This document shows, piece after piece, positions 24,209 to 35,421 of a stretch of DNA of 64,000 nt. Below the pieces are notes generated by a model, which saw only the letters and a list, made by a program, of their open reading frames with translations, was not told the origin of the DNA and did not search any database. The DNA is from Cephalopachus bancanus (lineage: Eukaryota > Chordata > Mammalia > Primates > Tarsiidae): positions 372,001 to 436,000 of the forward strand of contig JAPVLO010000320.1 in assembly GCA_027257055.1 (NCBI GenBank). The letters run 5' to 3'. How positions within the stretch are numbered: the stretch's first letter is position 1; every line of letters begins with the position of its first letter. The position numbers and the translations under genes were made by a program.

Positions 24209-24234
24209 TCAGGAGATATTAAAAAGAGACTTTC

Positions 24235-24491
24235 CAGCTGCATGCAGTGGCTCACGCCTGTCATCCCAGCACTTTGGGAGACAGAGGCAAGAAGATTGCC
24301 TGAACCCATGTTTCTACAATAAATAAAAAAAATCAGCTGGGCGTGGTAGGACGTGCCTGTGGTTCCAGCTACTTGGAAGGCTGAGGCGGAAGGATCGCCT
24401 GAGCACAGCAGGTTGAGGCTGCAGTAGTTGTGAGTGTGCCACTACAATCCAGCTTGGGCAACACAGTGAGATTCTAACTCAAAAAAAAAAG
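24235..24491 (+). mobile_element. Alu, middle class with left-arm deletion
   Basis: Target copies AGACTTTCCAGCT (24226) and AGGCTTTCCAGCT (24492). Confidence 0.92.
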
Positions 24492-24815
24492 AGGCTTTCC
24501 AGCTTCTGTTTTAATGAAAATGATCAGCAGAAATGGGAACTGTTAGACCTGCACATGGAAGCTTGCTGGAGTATACACAGCCCAGCTGCCACCGGCCACT
24601 CTGCCCCTCCTTGTCTGCACTCAGAGCTCTGTGGGGTTTTCTTATCCCTTCTGCCATCTCTGCACATTTGAGTCAGCCACTCCTAACTTAGTCCATCTCC
24701 CTTCACCCACAGAGAACTGGCCCCTCCTCCTATTCTCCGTCCTCAAATTCAGTTCCTTTGCCTAGGGTTGCTGGTATTCCAGTGTTTCCAGATCCATCCT
24801 TAAAGAGTTTGAGAT
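24492..24815. other. Intron 4 unique stretch
   Basis: C/T-rich, possibly a worn L2 fragment, otherwise unassigned. Confidence 0.4.
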
Positions 24816-25110
24816 GGCTAGGCATAATGGCTCATGCCTGTCATCCCAGCACTTTGGGAGGCAGAGGCGAGAGGATCACCTGAGCCCATGGGTTCAAGAC
24901 CAGCCTGGGCAACTTGGTGAGACCCTGTCTCTACAATAAATAAAAAAATCAACTGGGCATGGTGGCACATGCCTGTAGTTCCAGCTGCTTGGAAGGCTGA
25001 GGCAGAAGGGTCGCCTGAGCCCAGCGGGTCGAGGCTCCGGTGGCCGTGAGTGTGTCACTGCAATGCAGCCTGGGCAACAGTGAGAATCCTACTCAAAGAA
25101 AAAAAAGAAA
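24816..25110 (+). mobile_element. Alu, full dimer, middle class
   Basis: GGCTAGGCATAATGGCTCATG to AAAGAAAAAAAAGAAAG. Confidence 0.9.
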
Positions 25111-25144
25111 GAAGATGGCAATGACCACAAAAATTAGGACACCA

Positions 25145-25290
25145 ATAACAACCGTTAGCAAGGATTAAATGATTTGTTTATGCCTGACACAGAGCTGGGC
25201 ATTTTCCACGTTTACTCTTATTTTTACAGTCACCCTACAAGACAGGGGATATTATCCCCTTTTTAGAGACAACGAAAATGAACTGAGAAA
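25145..25290 (+). mobile_element. MIR fragment
   Basis: GACACAGAGCTGGGCATTTT, TTATCCCCTTTTTAGAGAC; it ends 105 bp from exon 4. Confidence 0.7.
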
Positions 25291-25394
25291 GTACGCGGCT
25301 AACGTAGACATTTTTCTCCCTGGGGTAGTGCCTGGAGAGATCAGGTCCTCAAGTGTAAAGTCCCTCCCAGGGCAGGACTGTGGGGCCTACTTAC

Positions 25395-25594
25395 GGTCTG
25401 CTGTTCACCTCCTCCCCACTGGCAGCGGTCTTTGATTCCAAGGCATTGTTGAAGCTGGAGATGTTTTCAGAAGAGTAGAGGCCAGCTGGGTTGTTGTACT
25501 GGTTCGTGATGACCCTAGGGGCGGCGCTGGAGGCAGGTGAGGCGGTAAAGGGCATGGCACTCCGGTTGTGGGCGCTTCCGATGTGCAGGACCTC
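25395..25594 (-). CDS. PDLIM1: PDLIM1 coding exon 4 (linker with ZM-like motif)
   Basis: 200 nt, acceptor CCTGCAG before 25594, donor GTAAGT from 25394. It encodes 66 codons plus two bases, beginning EVLHIGSAHNRSAMPFTASP. The stretch NQYNNPAGLYSSENISSFNN resembles the ZM (ZASP-like) motif that in the ALP/ZASP/CLP-36 group helps bind the alpha-actinin rod. It is Ser/Ala rich and probably flexible. Small differences from the human protein as I recall it cluster in the low-constraint parts (SSAAP instead of SSTTA, GEEVNSR instead of GVEANSR). Length is unchanged. Confidence 0.96.
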
Positions 25595-26427
25595 CTGCAG
25601 GCAGGGATCAGAGGAGAAATCAACAGGGGTGTCCCACGCACACCTCTCGAAGGACCGTGCAAGCTGAGTGCCAGCGGGAGGTGTTTCAGCTGAGCTATGA
25701 TGGCTCTGGGTCCACCCACACTTCAGCTGAGGGGGCCTGAGGATGGGGGAGGTCTCCCACGATGGGTGCCAGTGCGACCTCCCATCCTCTGAATCAGCTC
25801 CACCTTCCGATGCATCCCTGAATCCCTCCCCCCCAAAGGCTGCTCTCCTCTGGACTGCCCAGGGCAGGGCACCCCTTGGTGACTTGGGTTGTCAGGATCC
25901 AAGTCTGAGGAGCTGAAATACCCTTTTGGAGCACATTCCAGAAGGATTAAGGAAGTAGGAGGAGACGAACATGCAGCCACACGGGTTAGTACAGAGCAGA
26001 AGATGATAACATGGAGAGATAAATTCTCCGGAAGTGAGCGAGCTGGACCAGCAAGACAAGAGGATGTGGGGGCAGCCACTGCTGACTGGGCAGGGATGAT
26101 CTTGGTCCCACAGAAAGGGGGGCAAATGGGATCGAGGCTCTTGTTTCTTATGGGAGAAAGACCAGGCTATTCAGACAGAAGGTCAAGGCGATACCTGTTA
26201 CAGGGGCGGGACCCAGCAGAGCTGCAGAAAAGGAGCTCATTTTCCTCCTTCTGTAATTTAAGAAGGCGCCCTCCACCCCTGCCCTGGACCTGCTGGGAAT
26301 CCAGCGGATAATTACTACAGTGACGACACTGACGACATCCCGGAGCTCCTTTACAAACACCCCAAACCATGTTTTTGTCGGAGTCGGCACATTTAGAAAT
26401 TAAAAAATAAAAACTTTCTATTGATTG
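25595..26427. other. Intron 3 unique stretch next to exon 4
   Basis: About 830 bp with no repeat recognised. The open frames on both strands show no family resemblance. Confidence 0.5.
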
Positions 26428-26718
26428 ACTTATTTTGAATCGGGGTCTCACTCTGTAGCCCAGAGTGCAGTGGCAAACATCATGGTTCACTACCACCACG
26501 ACCTCCTGGGCTCAGGCGATCCTTCCGCTTCAGTCTCCCAAGTTGCTGGAACTACAGGAGTGCTTCACCATGGCAGACTAGCTTTTTCTGATTTTTTTTT
26601 TAAGAGCTGAGGTCTTGCTATGCTGCCCAGGCCGGTCTCAAACTCCTGGGATCAAGCAATCCTTCCACGTCAGTCTCCCAAAGTGCTGGGAATACAGGTG
26701 TGAGCTACCACACCCGGC
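26428..26718 (-). mobile_element. Alu, full dimer, reverse, old
   Basis: GAATCGGGGTCTCACTCTGTAG to CACACCCGGCC. Confidence 0.9.
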
Positions 26719-26754
26719 CCCAAAACACTTTTAAATTAACATTTCTTTTTATTT

Positions 26755-26950
26755 TATTTTTGTGTTGCTGTGGTTGTTTCAAGTTTATTTTACTTTATTA
26801 TAAAGATGTGGGGTACAATTCAAGGTTAGGTATACAAACGTTGATTATGCAGGTACCCTTGTTGATGAGGTATGCCCCTTCCTCCCCTAGCAGGTTCCCT
26901 CAACTGCCAATCCCACCCCCCTGCCCTGACAGTTTCCCACTGCTGCCAAT
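26755..26950 (-). mobile_element. Lineage-specific L1 3' end
   Basis: On the minus strand: GGGGAGGAAGGGGCATACC, GTATACCTAACCTTGAATTG, TACCCCACATCTTTATAATA, then A-rich. It shares this text with the L1 tail at 38741-38927 and is 5'-truncated to about 180 bp. Confidence 0.8.
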
Positions 26951-26971
26951 CTCTTTAAAAAATCATAGCTG

Positions 26972-27265
26972 AGCCGGGCTCGGTGGCTCAGCCTGTAATC
27001 CCACGCCTTTGGGAGGCTGAGGTGAGTGGATTGCCTGAGCCCGCGGGTTCGAGACCTGCCTGGGCAGCAAGACCTCATCTCTACAATAAATCAAAAAAAA
27101 ATCAACCGGGCGTGGTAGCACATGCCTGTAATTCTGGCTACTGGGAAGGCTGAGGCGGAAGGATCGCCGGAGCCCAGCAGGTGGAAGCTGCGGTGGCCGG
27201 GAGCGGCCACTGCACTCCAGTCTGGGCGACAGAGTGAGACTCCAACTCAAAAAAAACCAAAAAAC
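26972..27265 (+). mobile_element. Alu, young class
   Basis: Target copies AAAAAATCATAGCT at 26957 and 27267, nearly identical, so the insertion is recent. Confidence 0.94.
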
Positions 27266-27421
27266 AAAAAATCATAGCTTTTCAGTGACTCAGTCAGGAA
27301 GGTCCCATCTGCATGGTAGTTCTGATCAATCAATAGCTTTCAGGTCAATGTCTGCTCTCTGCAGCCTGCCTAACTAAGCATGTTTCATATATTCCCAGTA
27401 AATATTCCTAAACCACAGGTT

Positions 27422-27729
27422 CTTTTTCTTTTTTTGGGTGGGGGGAGAAAGGGGTTCAGAGTTTTACTCTGTCATTGAGGCTGGAGTGCAGTGGCACGCT
27501 CATGGCCACTGTAGCCTCAACCTGCTGGGCTCAGGCGATCCTTCCACCCCAGGCTTCCAAGTAGCTGGAACCACAGACGTGCACCACCATGCTCAGCTAA
27601 ATTTTTTTTTTTATTTATTTATTGTAGAGATGAGGTCTTGCCAAGTTGCCCAGGCTGTTCTCGAACCTGTGGGCTCAGGCAATCCTCTCCCATCTGCCTC
27701 CCAAAGTGCTGGGATGACAGGCATGAGCT
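27422..27729 (-). mobile_element. Alu, full dimer, reverse
   Basis: T-rich start with GGGTGGGGGGAG, ending GGCATGAGC. Confidence 0.88.
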
Positions 27730-27860
27730 ACTTGAGTTCTTTCTTAAACGCCCAGACCTGGAACAGCTGCCCTCAAAAGAGTTCCTGTCTTCTGTTGCTC
27801 TTCTTTTTCTCCTTTGTTAAATCTTCCAGTCTGCCATGCTTTCCTTAAAAACATTATGCA

Positions 27861-28154
27861 TGGGCCGGGCTCAGTGACTCAGCCTGTAATCCTAGCACTT
27901 TGGGAGGCCGAGGCGAGTGGATTGCCTGAGCCCGCAGGTTCGAGACCCACCCGGGCAAACTGGTGAGACCTCATCTCTACAACAAATCCAAAATTATCTA
28001 GGCATGGTAGCACGTGCCTGCAGTTCCGGCTACTAGGAAGGCTGAGGCAGAAGGATGGCTGGAGCCCAGCAGGACAAGGCTACGGTGGCCGGGAGCATGC
28101 CACTACATGCCAGTCTGGGCGACAGAGAGAGACTCCGACTCAAAAACAAAAAAT
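27861..28154 (+). mobile_element. Alu, full dimer, middle/young
   Basis: ATTATGCATG flanks both ends (27852 and 28154). Confidence 0.93.
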
Positions 28155-28782
28155 TATGCATGAAATCCAACAGCTTTATTGAGTACCTAATCTAAATAAT
28201 AAGACAACATGAAAACACTTTTGTGCTTAACATTTCTTTTGCACTATTCAGCTGGACTTCCTCTTCAACAGTTCAGAATCAGTGAGGTTTTATTGTATAA
28301 ATTATGTTTGGCTGATTTTTGTCCCCATTAGTCTGTACAGATAATTCACAAAAGGAGAAGTATAACTAGTTAAGAAAAAAACCTCAGCAGTAATCAAAGA
28401 ACGGTTGAGTACATTTTATGGCTCAATCACCCAAGAGAATCACATGTCATCATTAAAGGCCATGGTCCAGGAGATGGAGCGGATTTATGGATGGGCAGCC
28501 TGGGACTCTCGCCCACGTCCGCTGCAGTGAGGATGACCACCCTTTCTTCCTCGTTCCATCTCCACAGCAATTCCTAGGAGCCTCTCAGGACACAGAGCAC
28601 CAGGGAAGGGCGCTCATTTTTTGTGTCTTGGCTCAATTTTTCCCTGAAACATCCTGTTTGACTATGAGCACGGGATACCTCTTTGAGTCCATTTTTCATC
28701 TTTAAAGTGAAGAAAATAAAGCCTTCTTCACAAGGGCCTGGGGTGACCTGTCAGTGTGTCAAGCACCATGCCCCACACACAC
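28155..28782. other. Intron 3 unique stretch
   Basis: No repeat or exon recognised. It ends in the CACACAC target next to the CPPED1 copy. Confidence 0.5.
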
Positions 28783-29935
28783 TTTTTTTTCAAATGCTTA
28801 TGCAGAGATAGTTTATTTATTTATTTATTTATTTTGAGCTGGAGTCTCACTCGGTCACCCAGACTGGAGTGCAGTGGCCACCGCAGCCTCAACCTGCTGG
28901 GCTCTGGCGATCCTTCTGCCTCCGCCTTCCGAGTAGCCGGAATGACAGGCGTGCGCTACCACGCCCAGCTGATTTTGTGATTTTATTGTCAAGATGCGGT
29001 CTCGCTGCCCAGGTGGGTCTCGAACCAGCGGGCTCAGGCAATCCACTCACCTCAGCCTCCCAAAGGCGCGGGATTACAGGCTGAGCCACCGAGCCCGGCT
29101 CATTTTTGATTTATTGTAGAGATGAGGTCTCGCCGAGTTGCCCAGGAGGGTCTCGAACCCGCAGGCTCAGGCAATCCACTCACCTCAGCCTCCCAAAGGC
29201 GCAGGATGACAGGCTGAGCCACCGAGCCCGGCTGCAGAGAGAGTTTATTATCATTTAAAAAATTATTTCCAGGCTCCCTCCCTCCTTTTCAGAGGGAATG
29301 CAGTTCTATTTGGAATATAATTCAGTATTGGACCCAGCTCTCTGATTTATGCAGTAGGACACATTCACAAACCTGCCTGGTCTACTTTCAGATTTCAGCA
29401 AGGGCCTATGTGCAGCTGCTGTTTCTGGAAAAATAAAAAGGAGTGGAAGTGAAAGGTAATCGATCACAAAGGGCCCTCATGTTTTCTTCATCAGATCCAT
29501 GGGATCGTCTTCTAATCCTTTCTCACTCAGCTCATCTAAACTGCAGTATAGGTGAATGATTTTCTCAGCGGTGACCACCACGACCCAGAGCCCATGGGTG
29601 TCTCTGCCCAGTTGGCATCTGATGGCTGACACTACCATGTCGAGGTCCTGGTAGATGCCCCCAGCATTCCTGTGGTAGTGGCCTGAGAACACAGCTTTGA
29701 CACCTGCTTTGGTGAGCTTGTCTGCCATCTCTTTCTGGACGGACTGCCCCACACATATTCTCCCTTCACAGAAACACACTTGCAGTTAGAAGGGATGTCC
29801 ATGGAAAAATCCAGGTTGAAAATTCTGATTTCACTCTACAGAGAATCCTTCAAGAACGCATCTGGTTTGTACATAAAAGGAATACCTCTACTCTCATATG
29901 AATACCGGTCTTTCCAGAAGGGAGGCAGATTCAGG
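28783..29935 (-). pseudogene. CPPED1P: Processed CPPED1 copy, 5'-truncated, with Alu in its 3' UTR
   Basis: On the minus strand the last 90 or so codons (stop TGA at 29479-29477) read [65 protein letters not shown]. This is the C-terminus of CPPED1, a calcineurin-like metallophosphoesterase, with the GHxH metal motif at 29683-29672. Upstream, 29780-29935 still resembles CPPED1 (for example TTTTATGTACAAACC and GGACATCCC) but with frameshifts and deletions. The 3' UTR follows without introns to AATAAA (29249-29244) and, after the inserted Alu, to a poly-A tail (poly-T 28783-28790). Intron loss and the tail show retroposition. CPPED1 normally dephosphorylates AKT1; this copy lacks the N-terminal metal motifs and cannot act as an enzyme. 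Confidence 0.85.
28817..29232 (-). mobile_element. Three-monomer Alu (left-left-right), young class
   Basis: Reverse orientation: right arm 28835-28965, left arm 28975-29100, second left arm 29101-29232. Single target copies TGCAGAGATAGTTTAT (28801) and TGCAGAGAGAGTTTAT (29233) lie outside all three. The tail has become (TTTA)n. Confidence 0.9.
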
Positions 29936-31352
29936 GTTTGCCTCTGGGAAGAGATGATGTAATTGTTTGGGCTTTATATTTATCAGTCTCCAAGGAAACT
30001 CAATTATGAGGAAATACAAACGAGGTGTGTAACTAAGCTGACCTCAGATAAGCTGGGGTGTTGGTTTGCTTTACATGAACTAACAGATCCTTTTATTATA
30101 GATGAACTCTGCTCTTACTCACTTGTCTTTTATTTTAGAATGGCTGGAAGTGGAGGATTTTTTGAAAAAGGAGGGGCGGAAAGTTTTTCATACGAGTAAA
30201 GAATTACTGGAACCACAAGAAAATGTACTCATTAGATTTTAAGGTATTTGAGAATTTTTTTAATGTGAAGAGAGCTACCTTCAAAAGATTAATACAGGTA
30301 ACTAGACTATAAATTTAAGATGAAAATTTAAATATAATACAAATAAAAAGTATAACTGAAATTTATAAGATTATCTTATTTATGCAAAAACTAGGATTTT
30401 AGATAGACCAAATTAAAATGAAATCATTCCTTAGGTTACAAAATGTGTAAAGATCTAACAGTTACAATTTAACATGTCCAGCAAATTGAACGAAGTGGCT
30501 GAAAACTCTCAGGGAAACTGAAATTAACTGTGGCATGTTTTATATTAGTTTGCACAACTGCCAGTTTAGAGACTGAAAGTGCCATTTTACGAGTTTTTCT
30601 GAGAGGAGTTGTTTAGAAGAGGTTCATGCCAGTTTTGAAATGGTAGATGTAAAATGATCCTTAAAGTGACTTTGTGATTCTAAATAATGATTTTTACTAA
30701 CTTAATGGAAAAAAATGTATGTGATTGTATTTCTGAAATTATAATCGATTCTATTTGAAAAATGACACATCCAGCCATTCGATTAACACACTAATGTAAT
30801 GAGTTCAACTTCATACAAGTTTCTGTTCTACATATAAAAGACAGCCAGCTATATGTTATCTTTTGATTATATCTTGATTCACCATAAACACTAAGTAGTA
30901 TCCCAAATTTAGAAAAAATAAATAAATTTCACATCTTCAACCAGGGCTAAATGTGTAACAATCACAAACCAGTCTAAAAATTTCAAAAGTCATTATCAAT
31001 TTACTTCTTAATTTATCATGAATAATTCAGTAATATACCCAACAGACACATACTTTGTGACAAGGAGTATGCTTAGGTGTGAGGAGTCTTACAAAAGGTG
31101 TTCTAACCATTCTTCTTTAAGTTTGCCTTCCTTATTTCAAAAAGAATACCCATTCATGGTAGATTATTTAGAAGATGCAAGTAAGGAAGAAAGAAATCTA
31201 ACTACTGAGAGGCTTATTTACAAATATGAGAACTTATAATAGTCTACAGTCCCAGGAAGTCCTAGCTGACCGGCAAATTATACATGGATGACCTACCACC
31301 TTTTTCAATATTAACTGGCACTATATTTTAGTAATTTTAAAGTCTCACTGTA
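29936..31352. other. AT-rich intron 3 stretch, no element named
   Basis: About 1.4 kb, very AT rich, with no Alu at all, unlike its surroundings. Short frames (for example 31018-31239) have no family resemblance. Around 31140 it resembles worn LINE text, but I cannot assign it. Confidence 0.45.
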
Positions 31353-31500
31353 GGTCTCACTGTCACAAAAACAGAGATTTTGACCTCAAAGGCTCATGGA
31401 AACCGGATAGAAGAGAGAGACAGGACAGGTCTCACTGTCACAAAAACAGAGATTTCGACCTCAGAGCTCATGGAAACCAGATAGAAGAAAGAGACAGGGC
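31353..31500. repeat. 75-bp tandem duplication
   Basis: Two copies (31353-31427, 31428-31500) starting GGTCTCACTGTCACAAAAAC and ending GAGACAGG, with about 5 differences. Confidence 0.9.
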
Positions 31501-31524
31501 TTATTATTAAATTTCCCCTTATTC

Positions 31525-31637
31525 CCCTCCCTTTCCTTGGGGAGAGGAATTCCCTCTTTCTCTTTCTCTCTCTCTCTCTCTCTCTAATTTATTTCTAAAT
31601 AAACTATATTTTCTCATCTAAAAAATAAATAAAATAT
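31525..31637 (+). repeat. Small CT-rich, A-tailed insert
   Basis: A CT run (31555-31586), AATAAA and an A-rich tail (AAAAAATAAATAAAAT), with CCCCTTATT on both sides (31516, 31638). It looks like a tiny retroposed piece of unknown source. Confidence 0.45.
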
Positions 31638-32049
31638 CCCCTTATTTCTTCTCGACCCTAGGCGGCCTCGGGACCTAAACTAATGTTCATCTCTGGCATG
31701 ATTTGTCTGTATCTGAAATCCACAATGATCAGAGTGAGCCCCTTCACTATGCTCCTGGCTCCTGCCAACCATGCAGGAAGGCTTCCCCCGCTTTCCTTCC
31801 CACCTTACTACCTCCGGCTCCCAGTCCCGGCTTGCAGCACCACCCTGGGGTTTTCCAGTCTTTTCCTCCCGCAGTTCCCTTACGGGAAGGACTGAACACG
31901 TGCCAGATCCCAGCGGTGACAAGACGGGCTCTCCCTGGCGCCTAATCCCCAGGCCTCAGGGCAGGAACAACAGCTCGTGCGCAGAAGAGCATGACCAGGG
32001 GCAGAGTGCTGGGTGGTGAGGTCAGTGGCCAGGAGGAGCAAGCACTTAC

Positions 32050-32134
32050 TTGGGGTTCGGAGGCTAAATTCATCTTGTACGGATGACGCTTTCCTTCCTC
32101 CGTCACCAGAGGAGACCAGACTTTATGTTCAGAC
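32050..32134 (-). CDS. PDLIM1: PDLIM1 coding exon 3 (post-PDZ linker)
   Basis: 85 nt. The acceptor ATTGCAG precedes 32134 and the donor is GTAAGT from 32049. The first base completes an Arg codon, followed by [20 protein letters not shown] and MNLASEPQ. This short basic segment directly after the PDZ domain is highly conserved in PDLIM1 and continues the frame exactly from exon 2. It ends in phase 0, as the exon 4 start requires. Confidence 0.97.
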
Positions 32135-32572
32135 CTGCAATGGATTATCATCACCGTTGTTTCATTCATGCTAAGTACTAATACGTACTAAAAACAGATG
32201 GGGAAATGTCCCCTCTGGTCTGGACTACTGGCCTCTGAACTAGCACCCACCATCAGCCCACCCCCATTTGCCACCAGTGTGTTTTTCCAAAGGCCCCAAT
32301 GTGATGACGTCCATGCCAGAGGGTTAGGAGTTAGGGATAAGGTTAGGGGCTTCCCCAGCTACCCAGAATTCCTCCAGCTCACCCTCTCTCATTATACTCC
32401 AGGTAGCTGACACCAACAGCATACCTTCCTCTGTGTCCCTGAGCATGCCTCACCTGCCTGACCTCTCCTCAGGATAGAATGGACTTCTCTAGTTCAGCTC
32501 GGCATGCTTGATCCAGACCAACTAACCAACTTATTTGTGAACCCTGTTTGGCCCAGATGAAAGTAATGCCTT
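32135..32572. other. Intron 2 unique stretch
   Basis: Adjacent to exon 3; no repeat recognised. Confidence 0.5.
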
Positions 32573-32871
32573 CTGGCCAGATGCAGTGGCTTGGGCCTGT
32601 AATCCCAACACTCTGGGAGACAGAGGTGGGAGGATGGCTTGAGCTCAGGAGTTCAAGACCAGCCTAAGCAACAGAGTGAGACCTTGACTCTACAAATATA
32701 AAAATAAAAAATTATCTGGGCGTGGTGGTATGCACCTGTAGTCCCAGCTATCGGGAGGCTGAGGTGGAAGGATCACCTGAGTCCAGGAGGTCGAGACAGT
32801 GATGAGCTGTGATTGTTCCACTGTGATCTAGTCTGGACAACTGAGTGAGACCCCACCTCCAAAAAAAAAAA
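32573..32871 (+). mobile_element. Alu, full dimer, old
   Basis: GGCCAGATGCAGTGGCTTGG. AAAGTAATGCCTTCT before and AAAGTGATGTCTCCT after. Confidence 0.9.
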
Positions 32872-33160
32872 AGAAAGTGATGTCTCCTTTTTTGAGCTTG
32901 TGGATTTTTTTTGTACTAATCACACCAGCAATGATCTTAATCTTGTCTCAAGTTTCATGAGTGTGGTTGTTTCCTCTCTTGCTGGTAGAGAATATGTATA
33001 CTTATCTTTGCCTTGTCAGAGTACCTAGCACAGAGTCAGACATACACAAGATGTGCCTGTTCTGTTTGTTGGTAAAAGAACCAAAAATCAATGAATCAAT
33101 GTATGTCTTAAACTAGGGCTTGAAGGAGAGGATTTAGGCTGATAAAAATGAAGATGAGGA

Positions 33161-33582
33161 GGCCTGGTGCAACGGTTCACACCTGTAATCCCAGCACTTT
33201 GGGAGGTGGAGCAAGAGGATTGCCTAAGCGCAGGGGTTCGAGACCAGCCTAGACAACTTGGTGAGACCCTGCCTCTATTTTAAAAAATATAGCTGGGCAC
33301 AGTGGCTCACGCCTGTATCCCAGCACTTCAGGAGGCAGAGGCAAGAGGATTGTCAGAGCCCAGGGGTTTGAGACCAGCCTGGGTAACTTGGCAAGACCTC
33401 GTCTCTACAATAAATCAAAAAATTAGCCGGGTATGGTAGCACATGCCTACAGTTCCAGCTACTTGGAATGATGAGGTGAAGGATCGCCTGAGCCCGGTAG
33501 GTCGAGGCTGTAGTGGCCATGAGTGTGCCACTGCACCCCAGACTGGACAACAGACTGAGACTCTTACTCAAAAAAAGAAAAG
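33161..33582 (+). mobile_element. Three-monomer Alu (left-left-right)
   Basis: Left arm 33161-33288, then a complete dimer 33290-33582. The target AAATGAAGATGAG occurs only outside the trio (33146 and 33583), so the unit inserted, or was later duplicated, as a whole. Confidence 0.9.
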
Positions 33583-33595
33583 AAATGAAGATGAG

Positions 33596-34451
33596 CATGA
33601 TGGGTCAATGTGCTTTTGGAGGGTGGGAATAACATGGCACACCTCTCGTGGGTGTGGGGCTCTGAAATGTACAGAACATTCTGACATACTCTCCAGCACT
33701 TGGTCCACCTGCCGGTCCTGTGGCATGAGACACAGGAAAGGGATAAACACGCTTCACAGATAAGGATCTGAGCAGAAAGAGCAGTGGCAGGTAAGGTCAG
33801 TGAGACATCAAAGGCCAAGTGAACAGATCATCAGACTGAAAACCTGACCTCGGCCCAAAGGAAGCAGGGAGCCACTGAAGCTTGAACCAAGTCACTCCTG
33901 AAATCGAGACTTTGCAGCAGCACCCCTTTCAGGGTTCCAGGAAGGAAGAACGGAAATTCTACCCTAATCACAGCTCCCGAGGTAAGGCCCTTGCTCTTCC
34001 TTTCTGTTCCAGCTGTCCTTTCTTACAGTGTGCCTGAAGTCACACTCCACGCTGAGGCTGATGTGTTTCTGTTATTGCAACCTCCCCGCATGGCACTCAG
34101 GGCTCAGCACAGCGCGGTGGGAATAGCCCCCTAAGGAGATTCTCAGCATTTCCCAGGAAGAACTATTCATGGCAGCTTACCTGACAGTACTTGACTGATT
34201 TTACTTACTCAGAATGCTGGTTAGTTGTGCTGGATCAAGTAAAAATGTGGACATCTTAGAGAAAGAAGCCCACACTCATTAGAGGGAAGCAAGCAACCCA
34301 GAATTCCAATCCCACAGACCGTTTGGTAGTCCCGCGGTATACATGGCCTCAAGCTAGGGGTGTGGGGGATTCCGAGATAGGGAAGACAGCCCAGGCCTAT
34401 AGGCAGCTTCCAGTCCCTCAGAAATGAACATACGTTTCCCCTAGGCCTCAC
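33596..34451. other. Intron 2 stretch, mostly unique
   Basis: Positions 33780-33910 (GGGAGCCACTGAAGCTTGAAC) resemble an L2 body fragment. The rest is unassigned, up to exon 2. Confidence 0.45.
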
Positions 34452-34603
34452 CTGGCCACTGTGAGAGTCATGTTGTCTGTGCAGCCCTTGATTTTGTTCT
34501 GAGCTTCCAAGTGCGTCATACTGCCGGTATTTTCCCCATCGATGGCTGTGATCACATCTCCGATACATAAATTAGCTATAGCGGCCTTGCTTCCAGGAGT
34601 GAC
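34452..34603 (-). CDS. PDLIM1: PDLIM1 coding exon 2 (body of PDZ domain)
   Basis: 152 nt, phase 0 in and phase 2 out. The acceptor is TTTTTTCCTAG before GTC at 34603 and the donor is GTGAGG from 34451. It encodes residues 33-82 plus two bases: VTPGSKAAIANLC, IGDVITAIDGENTGSMTH, LEAQNKIKGC, TDNMTLTVA. The GDVITAIDGENT turn and the helix MTHLEAQNKIK, whose first His/Thr residues line the peptide groove, complete a class I PDZ fold. No stop or frameshift. It differs from human at a few conservative positions (Ile for Leu, Lys for Arg, Met for Leu), as expected for an orthologue under constraint rather than a retrocopy; it is flanked by genuine introns. Confidence 0.97.
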
Positions 34604-34708
34604 CTAGGAAAAAAGAAAGGAAAGAGCAGGTTAGTTACTGTCTGTCTCCAAGGAAATCAATCAGCAGGTGGAGTAGTCACTGATATGAACCAAAGCATCG
34701 AAAAAGAA

Positions 34709-35031
<323 letters not shown>

Positions 35032-35059
35032 TTAAATAATAAAAATTTTTAAATATATG

Positions 35060-35340
35060 TCATGTGCTGTCATATACAAAGAGCATTTTTCTATATATGC
35101 AGGATCTCACTGAATCCTTACAAAACAACCTTGTGAAAAAAGAGGACAAATAATCAGTCCTCATTTTAGAGACCAAGAAATTGAGGCCTAGAAAGATCTG
35201 TGACTTATCCAAGATCCCCCAACTAGTATATTATTCTATGCTAGTCATCTAACCAATGTATGACTGAGCCAGGGCACAAACCCTGAATGGATGCAATGTT
35301 CTTCCCATTGAACCTTGTTGCTTCCTTGAAATAAGTTACC
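35060..35340 (+). mobile_element. MIR
   Basis: CACTGAATCCTTACAAAACAA, CATTTTAGAGACCAAGAAA, TGAGGCCTAGAAAG, GCACAAACCCTGAA: MIR order, heavily diverged. Confidence 0.75.
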
Positions 35341-35421
35341 AATTATGTTTTTAACAAAATACACACACATTTAGAAAACATTATGCACAATAACATCCTG
35401 TTCTTAAAAATAGTAATAATT

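Noticed and set aside
29963..30199. Open frame after the CPPED1 copy, with an acceptor-like TTTATTTTAG and an open tail
   Set aside because: No protein family resemblance, no partner exon; AT-rich chance frame.
31018..31239. 73-codon open frame in the AT-rich island
   Set aside because: No recognisable domain, and the sequence looks like worn repeat.
29936..31640. Idea that the AT-rich, tandem-repeat stretch is an endogenous lentivirus or other provirus
   Set aside because: No gag, pol or env resemblance, no paired LTRs and no primer-binding site seen.
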